From Microbispora rosea subsp. aerata (GTDB lineage: Bacteria; Actinomycetota; Actinomycetes; Streptosporangiales; Streptosporangiaceae), in contig NZ_BMPY01000013.1 of the NCBI RefSeq assembly GCF_014647835.1, positions 1-64,000 of the forward strand: 64,000 bases of DNA, given 5' to 3'. Each line of letters starts with the position of its first letter. Within the stretch, counting starts at the first letter, position 1. Of this stretch, positions 20,920 to 30,765 are shown piece after piece. The notes below the pieces were generated by a model that was not told the origin of the DNA, did not search any database, and saw only the letters and a list, made by a program, of their open reading frames with translations. Both the position numbers and the translations under genes were made by a program.

Positions 20920-21846
20920 TCAGCGTGTCTCGGGAAACCGAACGTACGCACCAAGCGGGTCGACGTTCATTGGCTGGATGTGCCAGTCATTACCCACTTC
21001 TGGCGCGATCAAATCCTTGGTATCCCGTGTCATCAACGCGAGAACCGTCGGACCGGCCCCCGAGACGACGGCGGGCACCCCGGCCTCGCGGAGCCGTCGC
21101 ACCAGCTCGGCGGTGCGCGGCATCGCGGGCGCGCGGTAGCCCTGGTGCAGGCGATCCTCGGTGGCGGCGAGCAGGAGATCCGGTTCGGGTCTCTGCGTGA
21201 GCGCCGCGACGAGCAGAGCCGCCCGCCCCGCGTTGGCCGCCGCGTCGGAATGCGGAACGTCCTTCGGCAGCAGCCCTCGAGCCTCCTCCGTGGACAACCG
21301 GAAATCCGGGATCAGCACCACCGGCCGGACGTCCTCGTGCGGAGTCAGTTTCACCATACTCGCCACCCCGGACTGGTCCGTCCAGGCGATGGTGAGACCG
21401 CCGGCCAGGCACGGCGCCACGTTGTCGGGATGCCCTTCCAGCTCGGTGGCCAGCGCGAACACCTCGTCGTCCGGCAGATCCCCCGCGCCGCGCGCGCGTG
21501 CGAGGGCGCGGGCGGCGAGGATGCCGGCGCAGATCGCCGCGGACGACGAGCCGAGCCCCCGCGCGTGCGGGATCCGGTTGCGGCAGCGCAGCGCGATGCC
21601 GTCCGGCTGGGCGAACCCCATGCGCTCGAACGTCGCCCGCATGGTCTTGACGATGAGGTGGCCCTCGCCCTCGTCCAGCTCACCGGCGCCCTGGCCCTCC
21701 ACGGAGATCCGCACACCGGGCGATTCGGCTATCGCGGCCTCGACCTCGTCGTACAGGTCGAGCGCGAGGCCGAGGCTGTCGAAACCGGGACCGAGGTTGG
21801 CGCTCGTCGCCGGTACGCGGACGACGACGCCCTGACTGTCCGTCAA
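20920..21846 (-). CDS. thrB: Homoserine kinase
   Basis: A 308-residue GHMP-family kinase that phosphorylates homoserine with ATP on the way to threonine. The ATP-binding motif is PHARGLGSSSAAICAG, and the N-terminus carries VPATSANLGPGFDSLGLALD, the first conserved GHMP block. It begins with a TTG at 21846 and lies 43 bp after thrC, so thrC-thrB is probably one transcript. The pathway partner hom is displaced to 30.8 kb by a glycan gene insertion. Confidence 0.95.
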   Translation of the reverse strand: MTDSQGVVVRVPATSANLGPGFDSLGLALDLYDEVEAAIAESPGVRISVEGQGAGELDEGEGHLIVKTMRATFERMGFAQPDGIALRCRNRIPHARGLGSSSAAICAGILAARALARARGAGDLPDDEVFALATELEGHPDNVAPCLAGGLTIAWTDQSGVASMVKLTPHEDVRPVVLIPDFRLSTEEARGLLPKDVPHSDAAANAGRAALLVAALTQRPEPDLLLAATEDRLHQGYRAPAMPRTAELVRRLREAGVPAVVSGAGPTVLALMTRDTKDLIAPEVGNDWHIQPMNVDPLGAYVRFPETR

Positions 21847-21889
21847 TTCGTCACCTGAACCCTTGAATGGGCGGAAAGGAAAGCGCCGG

Positions 21890-22948
<1,059 letters not shown>

Positions 22949-23137
22949 GTGGTCGCTCCTCCCACGCGCGCACACGCGTGTCACCAAGGGGTATCGGTCA
23001 CCGAGTCTACGGCCAACCGTTTGACCTGCGGACGCCGTTGTCCATCAAGTGGACATATTGGGCGTCACCTTAGGGAACCGTCAGCCGCTTTCGCTAGTGT
23101 GGACCACGCCTTTGACCATAGCTGTGAAGGACGAGGA
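22949..23137. promoter_or_regulatory. Divergent control region between thrC and a glycosyltransferase
   Basis: This gap must hold promoters for thrC (left) and the glycosyltransferase gene (right). A small palindrome (GTCCA, 5 nt, TGGAC) lies near 23041-23055. A TTGACC near 23022 has no convincing -10 partner. No gene is seen. Confidence 0.4.
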
Positions 23138-24682
23138 TTGGCCCACCTGACGGGCGTGGAGCCCCGGCCGAGGATTCGCCACAACGACTACTCTCCGCTC
23201 ACGCCGCCGCCCATCGGCGGCTGGACCCCGACGCTCAGCGCGAGCGTGGTCATCCCCGCGCACGGCGGGCAGCACCGTCTCGACCTGACGCTGGCCGCGC
23301 TGGCCGCGCAGACCTATCCCGCGCATCTCATCGAAGTGATCGTGGTGGACGACCGCAGCGACCCTCCGCTGCGCCTGCCGGACCTGCGGCCGGACAACAC
23401 CCGCGTCGTGCTCGTCCCGCCCGGCGGCTGGGGCGCCGGGCACGCGATGAACGCCGGGATCGCGGCGGCCGAGGGTGAGATCGTGCAGCGCCTCGACGCC
23501 GACATGGTGATCTGCCGGGAGCACCTGGAGGCGCTGTTCCGCTGGCACCACCTCACCGACTACCTCGTCACCATCGGCGGCAAGAAGTTCGCCGAGGAGC
23601 CGCCCCTCACCCCCGCGCGGGTCCACGACGCCGTACGGCACGGCTCGCCGGAGGACCTGTTCGACCCGGCGGCGCTGGTGCCCAGCTCGACCGAGGAGAC
23701 CATCCGCCGCCTCGACGGCCTGCGGGCCAGCAAGAACCCCTACCAGGTGTGCACCGGGCCGACGGTCTCCCTGCGGCGGGCCCTGCTCGAGGAGGTCCGG
23801 GGCTTCGATCCCGAGGTGGTGCGCGGCCAGGACACCGAGTTCGCCTACCGGCTCGCCCAGGCGGGGGCGGTGTTCGTTCCCGACGTGGAGGCGCGCGCCG
23901 TGCATCTCGGCCTGCCCGCGCAGCGGGGCGAGCACGGCAAGTCGATCGTCCGGCTCGTCGAGGCCCATCTGGCGCACCGGGTCCCGCTCCGCCGCGACCT
24001 GCGCAAAGAGCCCGGCCGGCGCTGGCTCGTGCCGTACGTGGAGGTCGTCTTCGACGTGACGGGGGCGGACGAGCGGCGGATCACGGCGGCGGTCGACGCG
24101 GTGCTGCGCGGCACGCTCGCGGACGTCGCGGTGACGCTGGTCGGCCCCTGGGGCGCGCTCGACGGCGGGCGCCGCTGGGCGCCGGGGACCGAGGCGTTCG
24201 ACCTTGCCCTGGTCAGGGCGGCGTTCGGGCACGACGCGCGGGTGCGGTTCGCGGAGCGGGCGGCGCCGACCGCCGCGCCCGTCCCGTTCCGCTACACGGC
24301 GCCCGTCGACGCCCCGCCCGCCCCCGCGCTGCTCGAACGGGCGGTCAAGGCGATGCTGGAGGAGCGGATCGGCCTGCTGATCCTGGATCTTCCCGGCGGG
24401 CAGACGGCCACCCTGGAGCGCACCGAGGCCGTCGCACGCGCCCGCCGCCTCGCCACGCCGGGCGAGGACCGGGCCGAGGTGATCGCCCAGACTCACGGCG
24501 TACGGCGTGCCGCGGCGAGCGAGTTCGACAAGGCCCCGCAGGCTCCGGCGAAACCGGCGACGGCCGCCGCACCGCGGGCCACGCCCACGACGGCGGCCAC
24601 GCGGACCGCCGGGAAACCGGCGCCCGTCGCGCAGCCGGAGCCCGCCCCGCGGCGCCGCCGCGGCCTGTTCCGCCGCTCCTGA
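23138..24682 (+). CDS. Family 2 glycosyltransferase
   Basis: The probable start is the TTG at 23138 with AAGGA 6 nt upstream, giving 514 residues; a GTG 13 codons earlier is possible. The GT-A fold is at the N-terminus: SASVVIPAHGG, VIVVDDRSDPPL, and the metal-binding LDADMV. The following GQDTEFAYRLAQAGAVFVPD is the acceptor-side ED-like motif. The C-terminal ~150 residues are non-catalytic and end in a basic, Pro/Ala-rich tail (RRRRGLFRRS). It is a paralogue of the convergent glycosyltransferase at 24734-26395. Substrates are unknown; context suggests surface polysaccharide. Confidence 0.88.
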   Translation: MAHLTGVEPRPRIRHNDYSPLTPPPIGGWTPTLSASVVIPAHGGQHRLDLTLAALAAQTYPAHLIEVIVVDDRSDPPLRLPDLRPDNTRVVLVPPGGWGAGHAMNAGIAAAEGEIVQRLDADMVICREHLEALFRWHHLTDYLVTIGGKKFAEEPPLTPARVHDAVRHGSPEDLFDPAALVPSSTEETIRRLDGLRASKNPYQVCTGPTVSLRRALLEEVRGFDPEVVRGQDTEFAYRLAQAGAVFVPDVEARAVHLGLPAQRGEHGKSIVRLVEAHLAHRVPLRRDLRKEPGRRWLVPYVEVVFDVTGADERRITAAVDAVLRGTLADVAVTLVGPWGALDGGRRWAPGTEAFDLALVRAAFGHDARVRFAERAAPTAAPVPFRYTAPVDAPPAPALLERAVKAMLEERIGLLILDLPGGQTATLERTEAVARARRLATPGEDRAEVIAQTHGVRRAAASEFDKAPQAPAKPATAAAPRATPTTAATRTAGKPAPVAQPEPAPRRRRGLFRRS

Positions 24683-24683
24683 C

Positions 24684-24701
24684 CGCCCGCAGGTGCGGGC
24701 G
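24684..24701. terminator. Hairpin between convergent glycosyltransferase genes
   Basis: CGCCCGC (24684-24690) and GCGGGCG (24695-24701) form a perfect 7-bp stem with a 4-nt loop, 2 nt after one stop and 33 nt from the other. It could serve both directions. Confidence 0.55.
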
Positions 24702-24733
24702 TCCCCGGGCAGAACGACGCGGGGGCGGGGTGG

Positions 24734-26395
24734 TCAGGACTTCTTGAACGTGAAGGGACGGGTGAGGCCGCGGGCGATGCCGCGCAGGCCCTGGGCGTGG
24801 CGCAGCGCCGAGACCTGGCCGCGCAGCGTCGAGACCTGCCGCCGCAGGGTGCCGATCTCCCGGCGGAACTCGACGGCGGACTTGCGCCACTTCGACGCTT
24901 CGCCGCGCCATTTCGCCACCTGGCCGCGCAGCCGCTCGACCTCCTTGGTCAGCCGTTCGACCTCGGCCTGCGCCTGCACCCTGGCCTGGTAGGCGGCGCG
25001 GGGGTTCAGGTACGCGGGGGCCCGCCCGGCGGCCTTGAAGCCGCAGGTCTCGCCGTCCACCCAGTAGGTGCCGAACATCTCGTCCACGAGGTCGTCGGGG
25101 TCCTCGCCCTCCTCGGCGACGAGGGCGGCCCGGGAGAACGCCTCGGTGCGCTCCAGGCGGGCGGCGGTGACGCCCTCGGCGTCCTCGGCCAGCAGCACGC
25201 TCACCAGCCCGAGCTTTCGCTCGTCCGCCATCGCGAGCAGCTCGCCGATGGTGTCCTCCCCCGGCACCCAGCCGGGCGGCAGACGCAGGCGGTAGGGCGA
25301 GAAGGTGTCGGACTCCGCGGTGGCGAGCCGTACGCGGCCCTCGTGGGCGAAGTGGGCGCGCAGCAGCACGAGGTCGAGGCACGGGTCGTCGAGCGGCGCG
25401 CGCTGCTCGGGGGCGAGATCGTCCCACGGGCCCGTCAGCACGACGGCGAGGTCGGTCGCCGTGCCGGCCAGCGCGCCGTCCACGGTGGCCCTGACGTCGT
25501 CGTACGGCGCCGCGGTGGCGTCCACGAGGACCTCGACCTGCGGGACCTTCCACTGACGGGAGGGATGGGTGCGCAGCCACCGGTAGCCGGGGACGCGGTT
25601 GCTCACCAGCGCGTGGCTGACCCGGTTGATCCGCGCGCTGTCGCGCATGCGCATGGAGGGGCCGAGGTGGTAGGCCCTGGCCTGCGGGTCGGGGATGAAC
25701 ACCGCTCCCGCCTGCGCGAGCCGGTAGCCCATCTCGGTGTCCTGGCCGAGGATCATCTCGGGGTCCATCGGCCCGGCCCGCTCGAACAGCCGGGCGGAGA
25801 CCGACGACGCGCCGCCGATGTGGATGCTGAACGGCCGCGGCGAGCGGGTCAGCCCCTGCGACCGCTCCACCAGGTCCTCGATCCAGGCGTGCGGCTCGGC
25901 GGGCTCGAAGAGCTTCGCCAGGTCGTCGGCGCCGGCGACCTCCGCGGGGGCGGGCAGCGAGGCGGTGGTGAAGCGGAGGTAGGAGGTGACCGACAGGTAG
26001 GGCGCGAGGTGGTGCCAGCGCATGTGCGCCTCCACCTCCTCCGGCTCCGGCACGACGTCGGAGTCCATCCAGTGGATGACGTCGCCGGTCGCGGCGGCCA
26101 GCCCGGTGTTGCGCGCCCTGGCCCGTCCGGGTGTCGCGCAGACCAGCAGCCGCGTGTCGCGGGGCCGGATCTCCGGCAGGCGCAGCGGCGGCTCGCTGCC
26201 GTTGTCGACCACGATCACTTCGAGCAGGTCGGCCGGGTACGTCTGCCTGGACAGCCCGGCGAGGGTGAGGTCGAGCTTGGCCTGATCGCCGTACGCGGGG
26301 ATGACCACGCTGACCCGCAGGTGCGGCGTCCACGGCGACCCGAGGGCGGGCGGCCGGAGGACGGTGTAGTCGTTTCCCCTGATGCGTGGCGTCAT
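24734..26395 (-). CDS. Family 2 glycosyltransferase with coiled-coil tail
   Basis: A 553-residue protein. The N-terminal GT-A domain has RVSVVIPAYGDQ, VIVVDNGSEPPL, the DXD-type WMDSDVV and GQDTEMGYRLAQAGAVFIPD. The last ~90 residues form a long charged coiled coil (AEVERLTKEVERLRGQVAKW onward) ending in a basic segment TRPFTFKKS. The ATG at 26395 overlaps the stop of the preceding glycosyltransferase gene (ATGA), so the two are coupled. It is similar along its length to the convergent protein at 23138-24682. It is likely involved in a cell-surface glycan. Confidence 0.9.
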   Translation of the reverse strand: MTPRIRGNDYTVLRPPALGSPWTPHLRVSVVIPAYGDQAKLDLTLAGLSRQTYPADLLEVIVVDNGSEPPLRLPEIRPRDTRLLVCATPGRARARNTGLAAATGDVIHWMDSDVVPEPEEVEAHMRWHHLAPYLSVTSYLRFTTASLPAPAEVAGADDLAKLFEPAEPHAWIEDLVERSQGLTRSPRPFSIHIGGASSVSARLFERAGPMDPEMILGQDTEMGYRLAQAGAVFIPDPQARAYHLGPSMRMRDSARINRVSHALVSNRVPGYRWLRTHPSRQWKVPQVEVLVDATAAPYDDVRATVDGALAGTATDLAVVLTGPWDDLAPEQRAPLDDPCLDLVLLRAHFAHEGRVRLATAESDTFSPYRLRLPPGWVPGEDTIGELLAMADERKLGLVSVLLAEDAEGVTAARLERTEAFSRAALVAEEGEDPDDLVDEMFGTYWVDGETCGFKAAGRAPAYLNPRAAYQARVQAQAEVERLTKEVERLRGQVAKWRGEASKWRKSAVEFRREIGTLRRQVSTLRGQVSALRHAQGLRGIARGLTRPFTFKKS

Positions 26396-27507
26396 GCTGC
26401 TTCCAAAATCACACTCGGGCGGAAACCGCGCCACTGGTTCGACGCGACTCGCAGGAAGTGGGCGAGGGGAAGGTTCCAGGTGTGATCGGCGCTGACCGAC
26501 CGCCGCAGGACGTAGCCCAGGCCGTGCGTGCGGTAGACGCGGCCGCCGGCCGCCTCGACCGCGCGCAGAAGGTGCGCGTCCTCCCCGCGGTTCACCGGCC
26601 CGAAGCCGCCGACCTGCTCGAACAGGTCGCGGCCGACGAGGATCGTGCCGCCGGCGACATGGTCGGCCCACACCTCGCTGCTGTAGTCGACGCGGCGGAT
26701 CGTCGCGTGGAGGGGTTGCAGGTAGAAGAACTCCGGCGCGGTCCCGACCAGCTCGGCCCCGGAGTAGGCCATGGCCAGCAGTAGATCGGCCAGGTGCTCG
26801 GGGCCGTACCAGTCGTCGTCGTCCCATTTGGCGACGATGCCGGTGGACGCCCGCGCCGCCGCCAGGTTGAGCACGGTTCCGAGCGGGGCGTGCGGCTCGG
26901 CCTCGATCACGATGATCGGGCGGGGGAACTCCTCGACCGCCTCCCGGACCAGCGCCGCCGGAAACCCGTGCAGCGCGACGATCACCTCGAAGTCCACCCC
27001 GCGCTGCCGGGCGAGCTGCCGAAGCGCGTCGCCGACGTAGTGGGGCCGCCGCGTGGCCATGACGACGGTCACCGGGGCGAAGCGGGTGCCGACGCCCCTG
27101 GCCCGCAGCGCGTGCCTGCGCAGGCGCACGCTGTGCTCTTCCCTGCGCAGGTCGGCGACCGAATCGGGCCGGCCGTCGTCGGCCTGCGGTGTCCAGGCCG
27201 CGGCCAGGCCGGCGAGGACGGGATCGGCCTCGCGCACCCACCCCGGCGGATCTTCGCAGGTGAGCGGAACCCCCGCGGCGGCCAGGCCGACGACCGCGTC
27301 CAGGGCCTCGGGGGCGGGCTCCGCCGGCCACTCCACCCGCAGCCCGCGCAGCGGGCGCAGCGGCGCGACGTCGGCGGGCTCCGGTTGGACGGCCAGCGGC
27401 CGGTCTCCCGTCGTCCACCTGCCGTCGCTCCACGACAGGGTGGCGGTCTCCTCCGTGGGGCGGCGCGTGAAACCGTACGGCGAGCACATGCCGGTCGTCA
27501 CCGTCAC
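26392..27507 (-). CDS. Family 2 glycosyltransferase
   Basis: A 371-residue protein from a GTG at 27507 with GGGAGGAA 6 nt upstream. The first ~130 residues are a less conserved lead; the GT-A domain begins at FAPVTVVMATRRPHYVGDAL, has VDFEVIVALHG, and the metal site VAKWDDDDWYGPEHLADLLL. The C-terminal part has GGFGPVNRGEDAHLL. It overlaps the next glycosyltransferase gene by 4 bp and follows the deacetylase by 86 bp, suggesting one glycan operon from 30.1 down to 24.7 kb. Confidence 0.88.
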   Translation of the reverse strand: MTVTTGMCSPYGFTRRPTEETATLSWSDGRWTTGDRPLAVQPEPADVAPLRPLRGLRVEWPAEPAPEALDAVVGLAAAGVPLTCEDPPGWVREADPVLAGLAAAWTPQADDGRPDSVADLRREEHSVRLRRHALRARGVGTRFAPVTVVMATRRPHYVGDALRQLARQRGVDFEVIVALHGFPAALVREAVEEFPRPIIVIEAEPHAPLGTVLNLAAARASTGIVAKWDDDDWYGPEHLADLLLAMAYSGAELVGTAPEFFYLQPLHATIRRVDYSSEVWADHVAGGTILVGRDLFEQVGGFGPVNRGEDAHLLRAVEAAGGRVYRTHGLGYVLRRSVSADHTWNLPLAHFLRVASNQWRGFRPSVILEAA

Positions 27508-27593
27508 GGTGTTCCTCCCGCGCGTCTCTTACAGGCCAGATGAACTTGTATCAGCCGAACCTTGTGAATCCCTGTGACCTCCGCGCATGGTGA

Positions 27594-28496
27594 TCACATG
27601 TGCTCCGGGACGGGCCACACGCGCCCGCCGACGACGTCGCCCAGCGTCCGCACGTCGATGCGCTTGGCCTTCTTCTGCGCCGCCACCCAGTTCAGGAAGG
27701 CGGCGAACTCCTTGGGCGCCGTCGCGTACCTGTCCCGCGGGTCGTTCTTGATCTCGTGGAAGACGAAGATCACCATGCCGGGACGGCCCTCCTGCTGGGC
27801 CCGGGTGACGAACTCCCGCAGAACGCGGGCCGTACGCGGCAGCCCGGTCTGGCTCGTGGCGCGCACCCCGGCGAGATCCGCGGGCGGGATCTTCTCCACG
27901 ACCGGGCAGGAGCGGCAGCTGTCGGGCCGGTGCAGTCCGTTGATGCCGCGCGCGGTCGTGTAGCCGCACTGCATCGCGAGCTCCCGGCTCGTCTCGTCGA
28001 AGTCGCCGAACGGATAGGCGAACGAGCGCACCGCGAAGCCCATCTTCAGCAGCGCCCGCCTGTCGTCGCAGATCTCCGCCTGCTGCGCGGAGTCGGGCAG
28101 CTCCGTCAGATGCTCATGGTGAAGGGTGTGGCCGCCGATCTCGTGGCCCGCCTTGGCGATGGCCCGCAGCGCGGAGACGCTCAGGAAGCCGCGGGTGCCG
28201 AGCCGGGCGCTGCTGACGTAGAAGGTGCCCTTCAGGCCGCGCCTGCTCAGCATCTTGGCGACGGCGAGATGGTCGGAGGTGCCGTCGTCGAAGGTGAGCA
28301 CCACGGTCGGCACCCGGGCGGCCCGCGCTTCGCGCCGGGCCGTGTGCGCGGGGACCGCCGCCTGCGCGGCGGCGCTCGCGCCCGCTCGCGCGGGTGCGGC
28401 CGGGCCGGCCGTCGCCGCGGCCGGGAGCTGGAGTCCCGCGATCGACGTCGCGGCGACGAGACAGGCCGGCAGGAGTCTCTTCACCGTAAGTCGCAT
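27594..28496 (-). CDS. Secreted polysaccharide deacetylase
   Basis: A 300-residue protein with an N-terminal signal peptide (MRLTVKRLLPACLVAATSIA, then an Ala-rich cleavage region) and a NodB-homology domain. Catalytic motifs are visible: TFDDGTSDH for the base and metal aspartates, and GGHTLHHEHL for the metal histidines. It removes acyl groups, usually acetyl from GlcNAc, from an extracellular or wall polysaccharide. The C-terminal half has a CGY-TARGI segment typical of the family and a Cys-rich insert (DSCRSCP). It lies between the GT-C and GT2 genes in the same direction. Confidence 0.9.
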   Translation of the reverse strand: MRLTVKRLLPACLVAATSIAGLQLPAAATAGPAAPARAGASAAAQAAVPAHTARREARAARVPTVVLTFDDGTSDHLAVAKMLSRRGLKGTFYVSSARLGTRGFLSVSALRAIAKAGHEIGGHTLHHEHLTELPDSAQQAEICDDRRALLKMGFAVRSFAYPFGDFDETSRELAMQCGYTTARGINGLHRPDSCRSCPVVEKIPPADLAGVRATSQTGLPRTARVLREFVTRAQQEGRPGMVIFVFHEIKNDPRDRYATAPKEFAAFLNWVAAQKKAKRIDVRTLGDVVGGRVWPVPEHM

Positions 28497-28576
28497 GGAC
28501 GGAAACTTTACTCACACCCGGCAACTCTTCTGTCACCTGATGTCCAACCGTGATGAAACGATCCAAAGGCCGGCGC

Positions 28577-30100
28577 TCAGCCCTTGGCGCGCACGCGTTG
28601 GAACAGGGCGACCGTCAGCCCCGGCAGCTCCGCGGAGTGCCACGCCGTCGCCAGGCGGTATCCGGCCGCGCGTACGGCGGCCACTCTGCGGATTTTGTCG
28701 CCCTTCAGGCCGTCTTGTTTCGTCCCCCGCCAGACCACCCAGACCCGGCGGCGCCCGGCCAGGGCCTCGGCGAGGTCGGAGCGCTCCACATACTCGAAGG
28801 CCGGGCCCCGCTCCTTGAAAAGCACGTCCTCGGGGAGCGCGTCGCGCCCGTAGTAGACGAATCCCGTGCGCAGCCGGCTCTGGCCGTACACGATGGCGTC
28901 CCCGGGGCGCTGCCGCGCCTGGATCACGGCGACGGCGCCGGGGAAGTCCTCGTAGTGGCCGTTCTGCTTGCGGTAGTCGGCCTGCGCGGGCAGCCCCAGG
29001 ACCGCGGCGGCGAGCACGGCGGCCGCGGTGACCAGCGCGGCGGGGAGGGCGGATAGGCGGACTGAGGCCAGGGCCACGCCTCCCGCCAGCGCCAGGGCGG
29101 GCGCCGTGACGAACACGTAGCGGTCCACGTACGCCGGGGTCACCAGCGCGTCGACCGCGAGCAGCAGCACCGGAGGAAAGACGAGCCACCCGCCGGCGAG
29201 CACGCCCCAGGGGACCGACCTGCGCAGCAGGATCACCACCCCGACGACGGCGAGGGCGAACAGCGGCGGCCCGGCGAGGTCGGAGCCCGCCGCGTGCTTG
29301 GGAAACTTCAGCAGCACGTCGGGGCCGTGCGGCTCGATCCAGCTGATCGCGTGGCGCTCGCCCCAGCCCACCAGGGCGAGCACCACCAGGGGGACGCACC
29401 CCGCCGCCGTCGCCGGGACGATCCTGGTCAGGAACGTACGGCGGGGCAGGGCGAGCAGGGCGGCCAGGAACTGCGCCGGGAGCACCAGCACCGAGAACAG
29501 GTGGGTGCAGCCGAGGAGCGCCACCGACGCGCCGTACCAGCGGGTCCGGGAGCCGGTGGGCGCCTCGGCCACCCGGTGCAGCGTCCACGCCGAGACGACG
29601 GCCGCGGCGGCCGCGAACGCGTACGGCCGGGCGTTCGCGCCGTGGTAGGACACCGACGGCAGGACGGCGAACAGCGCCGCGGCCGACACGCCGGCGCGCG
29701 GACCGGCCAGCCTGCGGCCGAGGTCGGTCAGGAAGCCCGCCGCCACACCGGCCGCCAGGGCCGAGGGCAGGCGCAGCCACCACTCCGCCTCCCCCAGCGA
29801 GGACCAGACGTGGACGAGCAGGTAGTAGGGCAGGAAGTGGCCGTCGATGTGCCGCACGAGCTCCCACAGCCCGCCGAGCGGCCTGGCCACCGCCGCGCTG
29901 TAGGTCGCCACCTCGTCGCCCGACAGCGACGCGGTCGTGCCGGAGACGGCCACAAGGGTGGTCACGACGCCCGCGATGAGCGGTGTCCAGCGCGTCCACC
30001 CGGCCCGCTCCGCCCTCCTCGGGGGCCGTCCTCCCTCGTCCGCGCCGACGCTCCGGTGGGACGTCAGGAGCGCCTCGCCCGCAGCCACACTTCCCCCCAC
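28577..30100 (-). CDS. GT-C membrane glycosyltransferase, PMT/family 39 type
   Basis: A 507-residue membrane protein with roughly ten to twelve hydrophobic helices. The first extracellular loop has SLSGDEVATYSAA, the acidic pair expected of lipid-phosphate-sugar GT-C enzymes, followed by HIDGHFLPYYLLVHVW. A soluble C-terminal domain of about 110 residues follows the last helix. It would use a polyprenyl-phosphate sugar at the outer face of the membrane. The start is a GTG at 30100; a GTG four codons later is equally possible. It probably heads the glycan operon. Confidence 0.82.
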   Translation of the reverse strand: MGGSVAAGEALLTSHRSVGADEGGRPPRRAERAGWTRWTPLIAGVVTTLVAVSGTTASLSGDEVATYSAAVARPLGGLWELVRHIDGHFLPYYLLVHVWSSLGEAEWWLRLPSALAAGVAAGFLTDLGRRLAGPRAGVSAAALFAVLPSVSYHGANARPYAFAAAAAVVSAWTLHRVAEAPTGSRTRWYGASVALLGCTHLFSVLVLPAQFLAALLALPRRTFLTRIVPATAAGCVPLVVLALVGWGERHAISWIEPHGPDVLLKFPKHAAGSDLAGPPLFALAVVGVVILLRRSVPWGVLAGGWLVFPPVLLLAVDALVTPAYVDRYVFVTAPALALAGGVALASVRLSALPAALVTAAAVLAAAVLGLPAQADYRKQNGHYEDFPGAVAVIQARQRPGDAIVYGQSRLRTGFVYYGRDALPEDVLFKERGPAFEYVERSDLAEALAGRRRVWVVWRGTKQDGLKGDKIRRVAAVRAAGYRLATAWHSAELPGLTVALFQRVRAKG

Positions 30101-30334
30101 AGAAATGCTCGTTCAGGTCGAACCAGGACATCGGCGGGCTTGTCGTGCGATCACGTCGTCGCCGCGCCGGTCTCGTGAAGGCATCCCTTCCGGACATGCC
30201 GGGTTCCACCGTACGAGATCTTGGCGGAGGCTCCGCACTCGCCTCCGTCCTCCGCCCGGCTCCCCGGCCTGACCTGGCGGCGCTCGGCACGGCGATCAGC
30301 GGCTTCGCGACGAGGGAGCCGGCCGGGTCGCGTC

Positions 30335-30404
30335 GGGAGCGTGCCGCGGCGTGGCGAGAGCGTGCCGCGGCGGGAGCGTGCCGCGGCGGGAGCGTGCCGC
30401 GGCG
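30335..30404. repeat. 16-bp tandem repeat, about four copies
   Basis: The unit GGGAGCGTGCCGCGGC and close variants recur between 30335 and 30404, one copy spaced by GTGGCGA. Confidence 0.85.
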
Positions 30405-30495
30405 TGGCGAGGCGCCGGGCCGCCCTCGCCCGCCGCGCCGGAGCCGCCACGGGCACCACCCCGCCGCGCCGAGGCCGTTCCGGAGGCGGGGAGGC

Positions 30496-30579
30496 ATGGC
30501 CGGCGGGGCGGGATGGCCGGTGAGGCGGGATGGCCGGCGGGACAGGATGGCCGGCGGGGCGGGATGGCCGGTGGGCGGG
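30496..30579. repeat. 17-bp tandem repeat, five copies
   Basis: Units of ATGGCCGGCGGGGCGGG start at 30496, 30513, 30530, 30547 and 30564; the last is 16 bp. Copies differ at one to three positions. Confidence 0.9.
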
Positions 30580-30765
30580 ATCGGCCTCGATCGAGGTCAA
30601 GCGGGCCTCGGACGCCGGTCGCGCCTTGCCGGGAAGCGACCGGCGTCCGGAGGCAGGCAGTGGGAGCCCTCCTCGCCCCGTCAGGGACGGCGAGTCAGCC
30701 GAAAGGCCCCGCCGCCCGTACGACATCGAGTCCGTCGGGGAGCGTCGGGGCCCGTCGGGGAGTGC

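Larger units (their letters stand above)
30101..30765. other. hom - GT-C gene gap with two repeat families
   Basis: No gene is recognised in these 665 bp. Apart from the two tandem repeats listed separately, the sequence is very GC-rich and has no recognisable protein or clear terminator. Promoters for the GT-C gene should lie in the part near 30101-30250. Confidence 0.5.
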
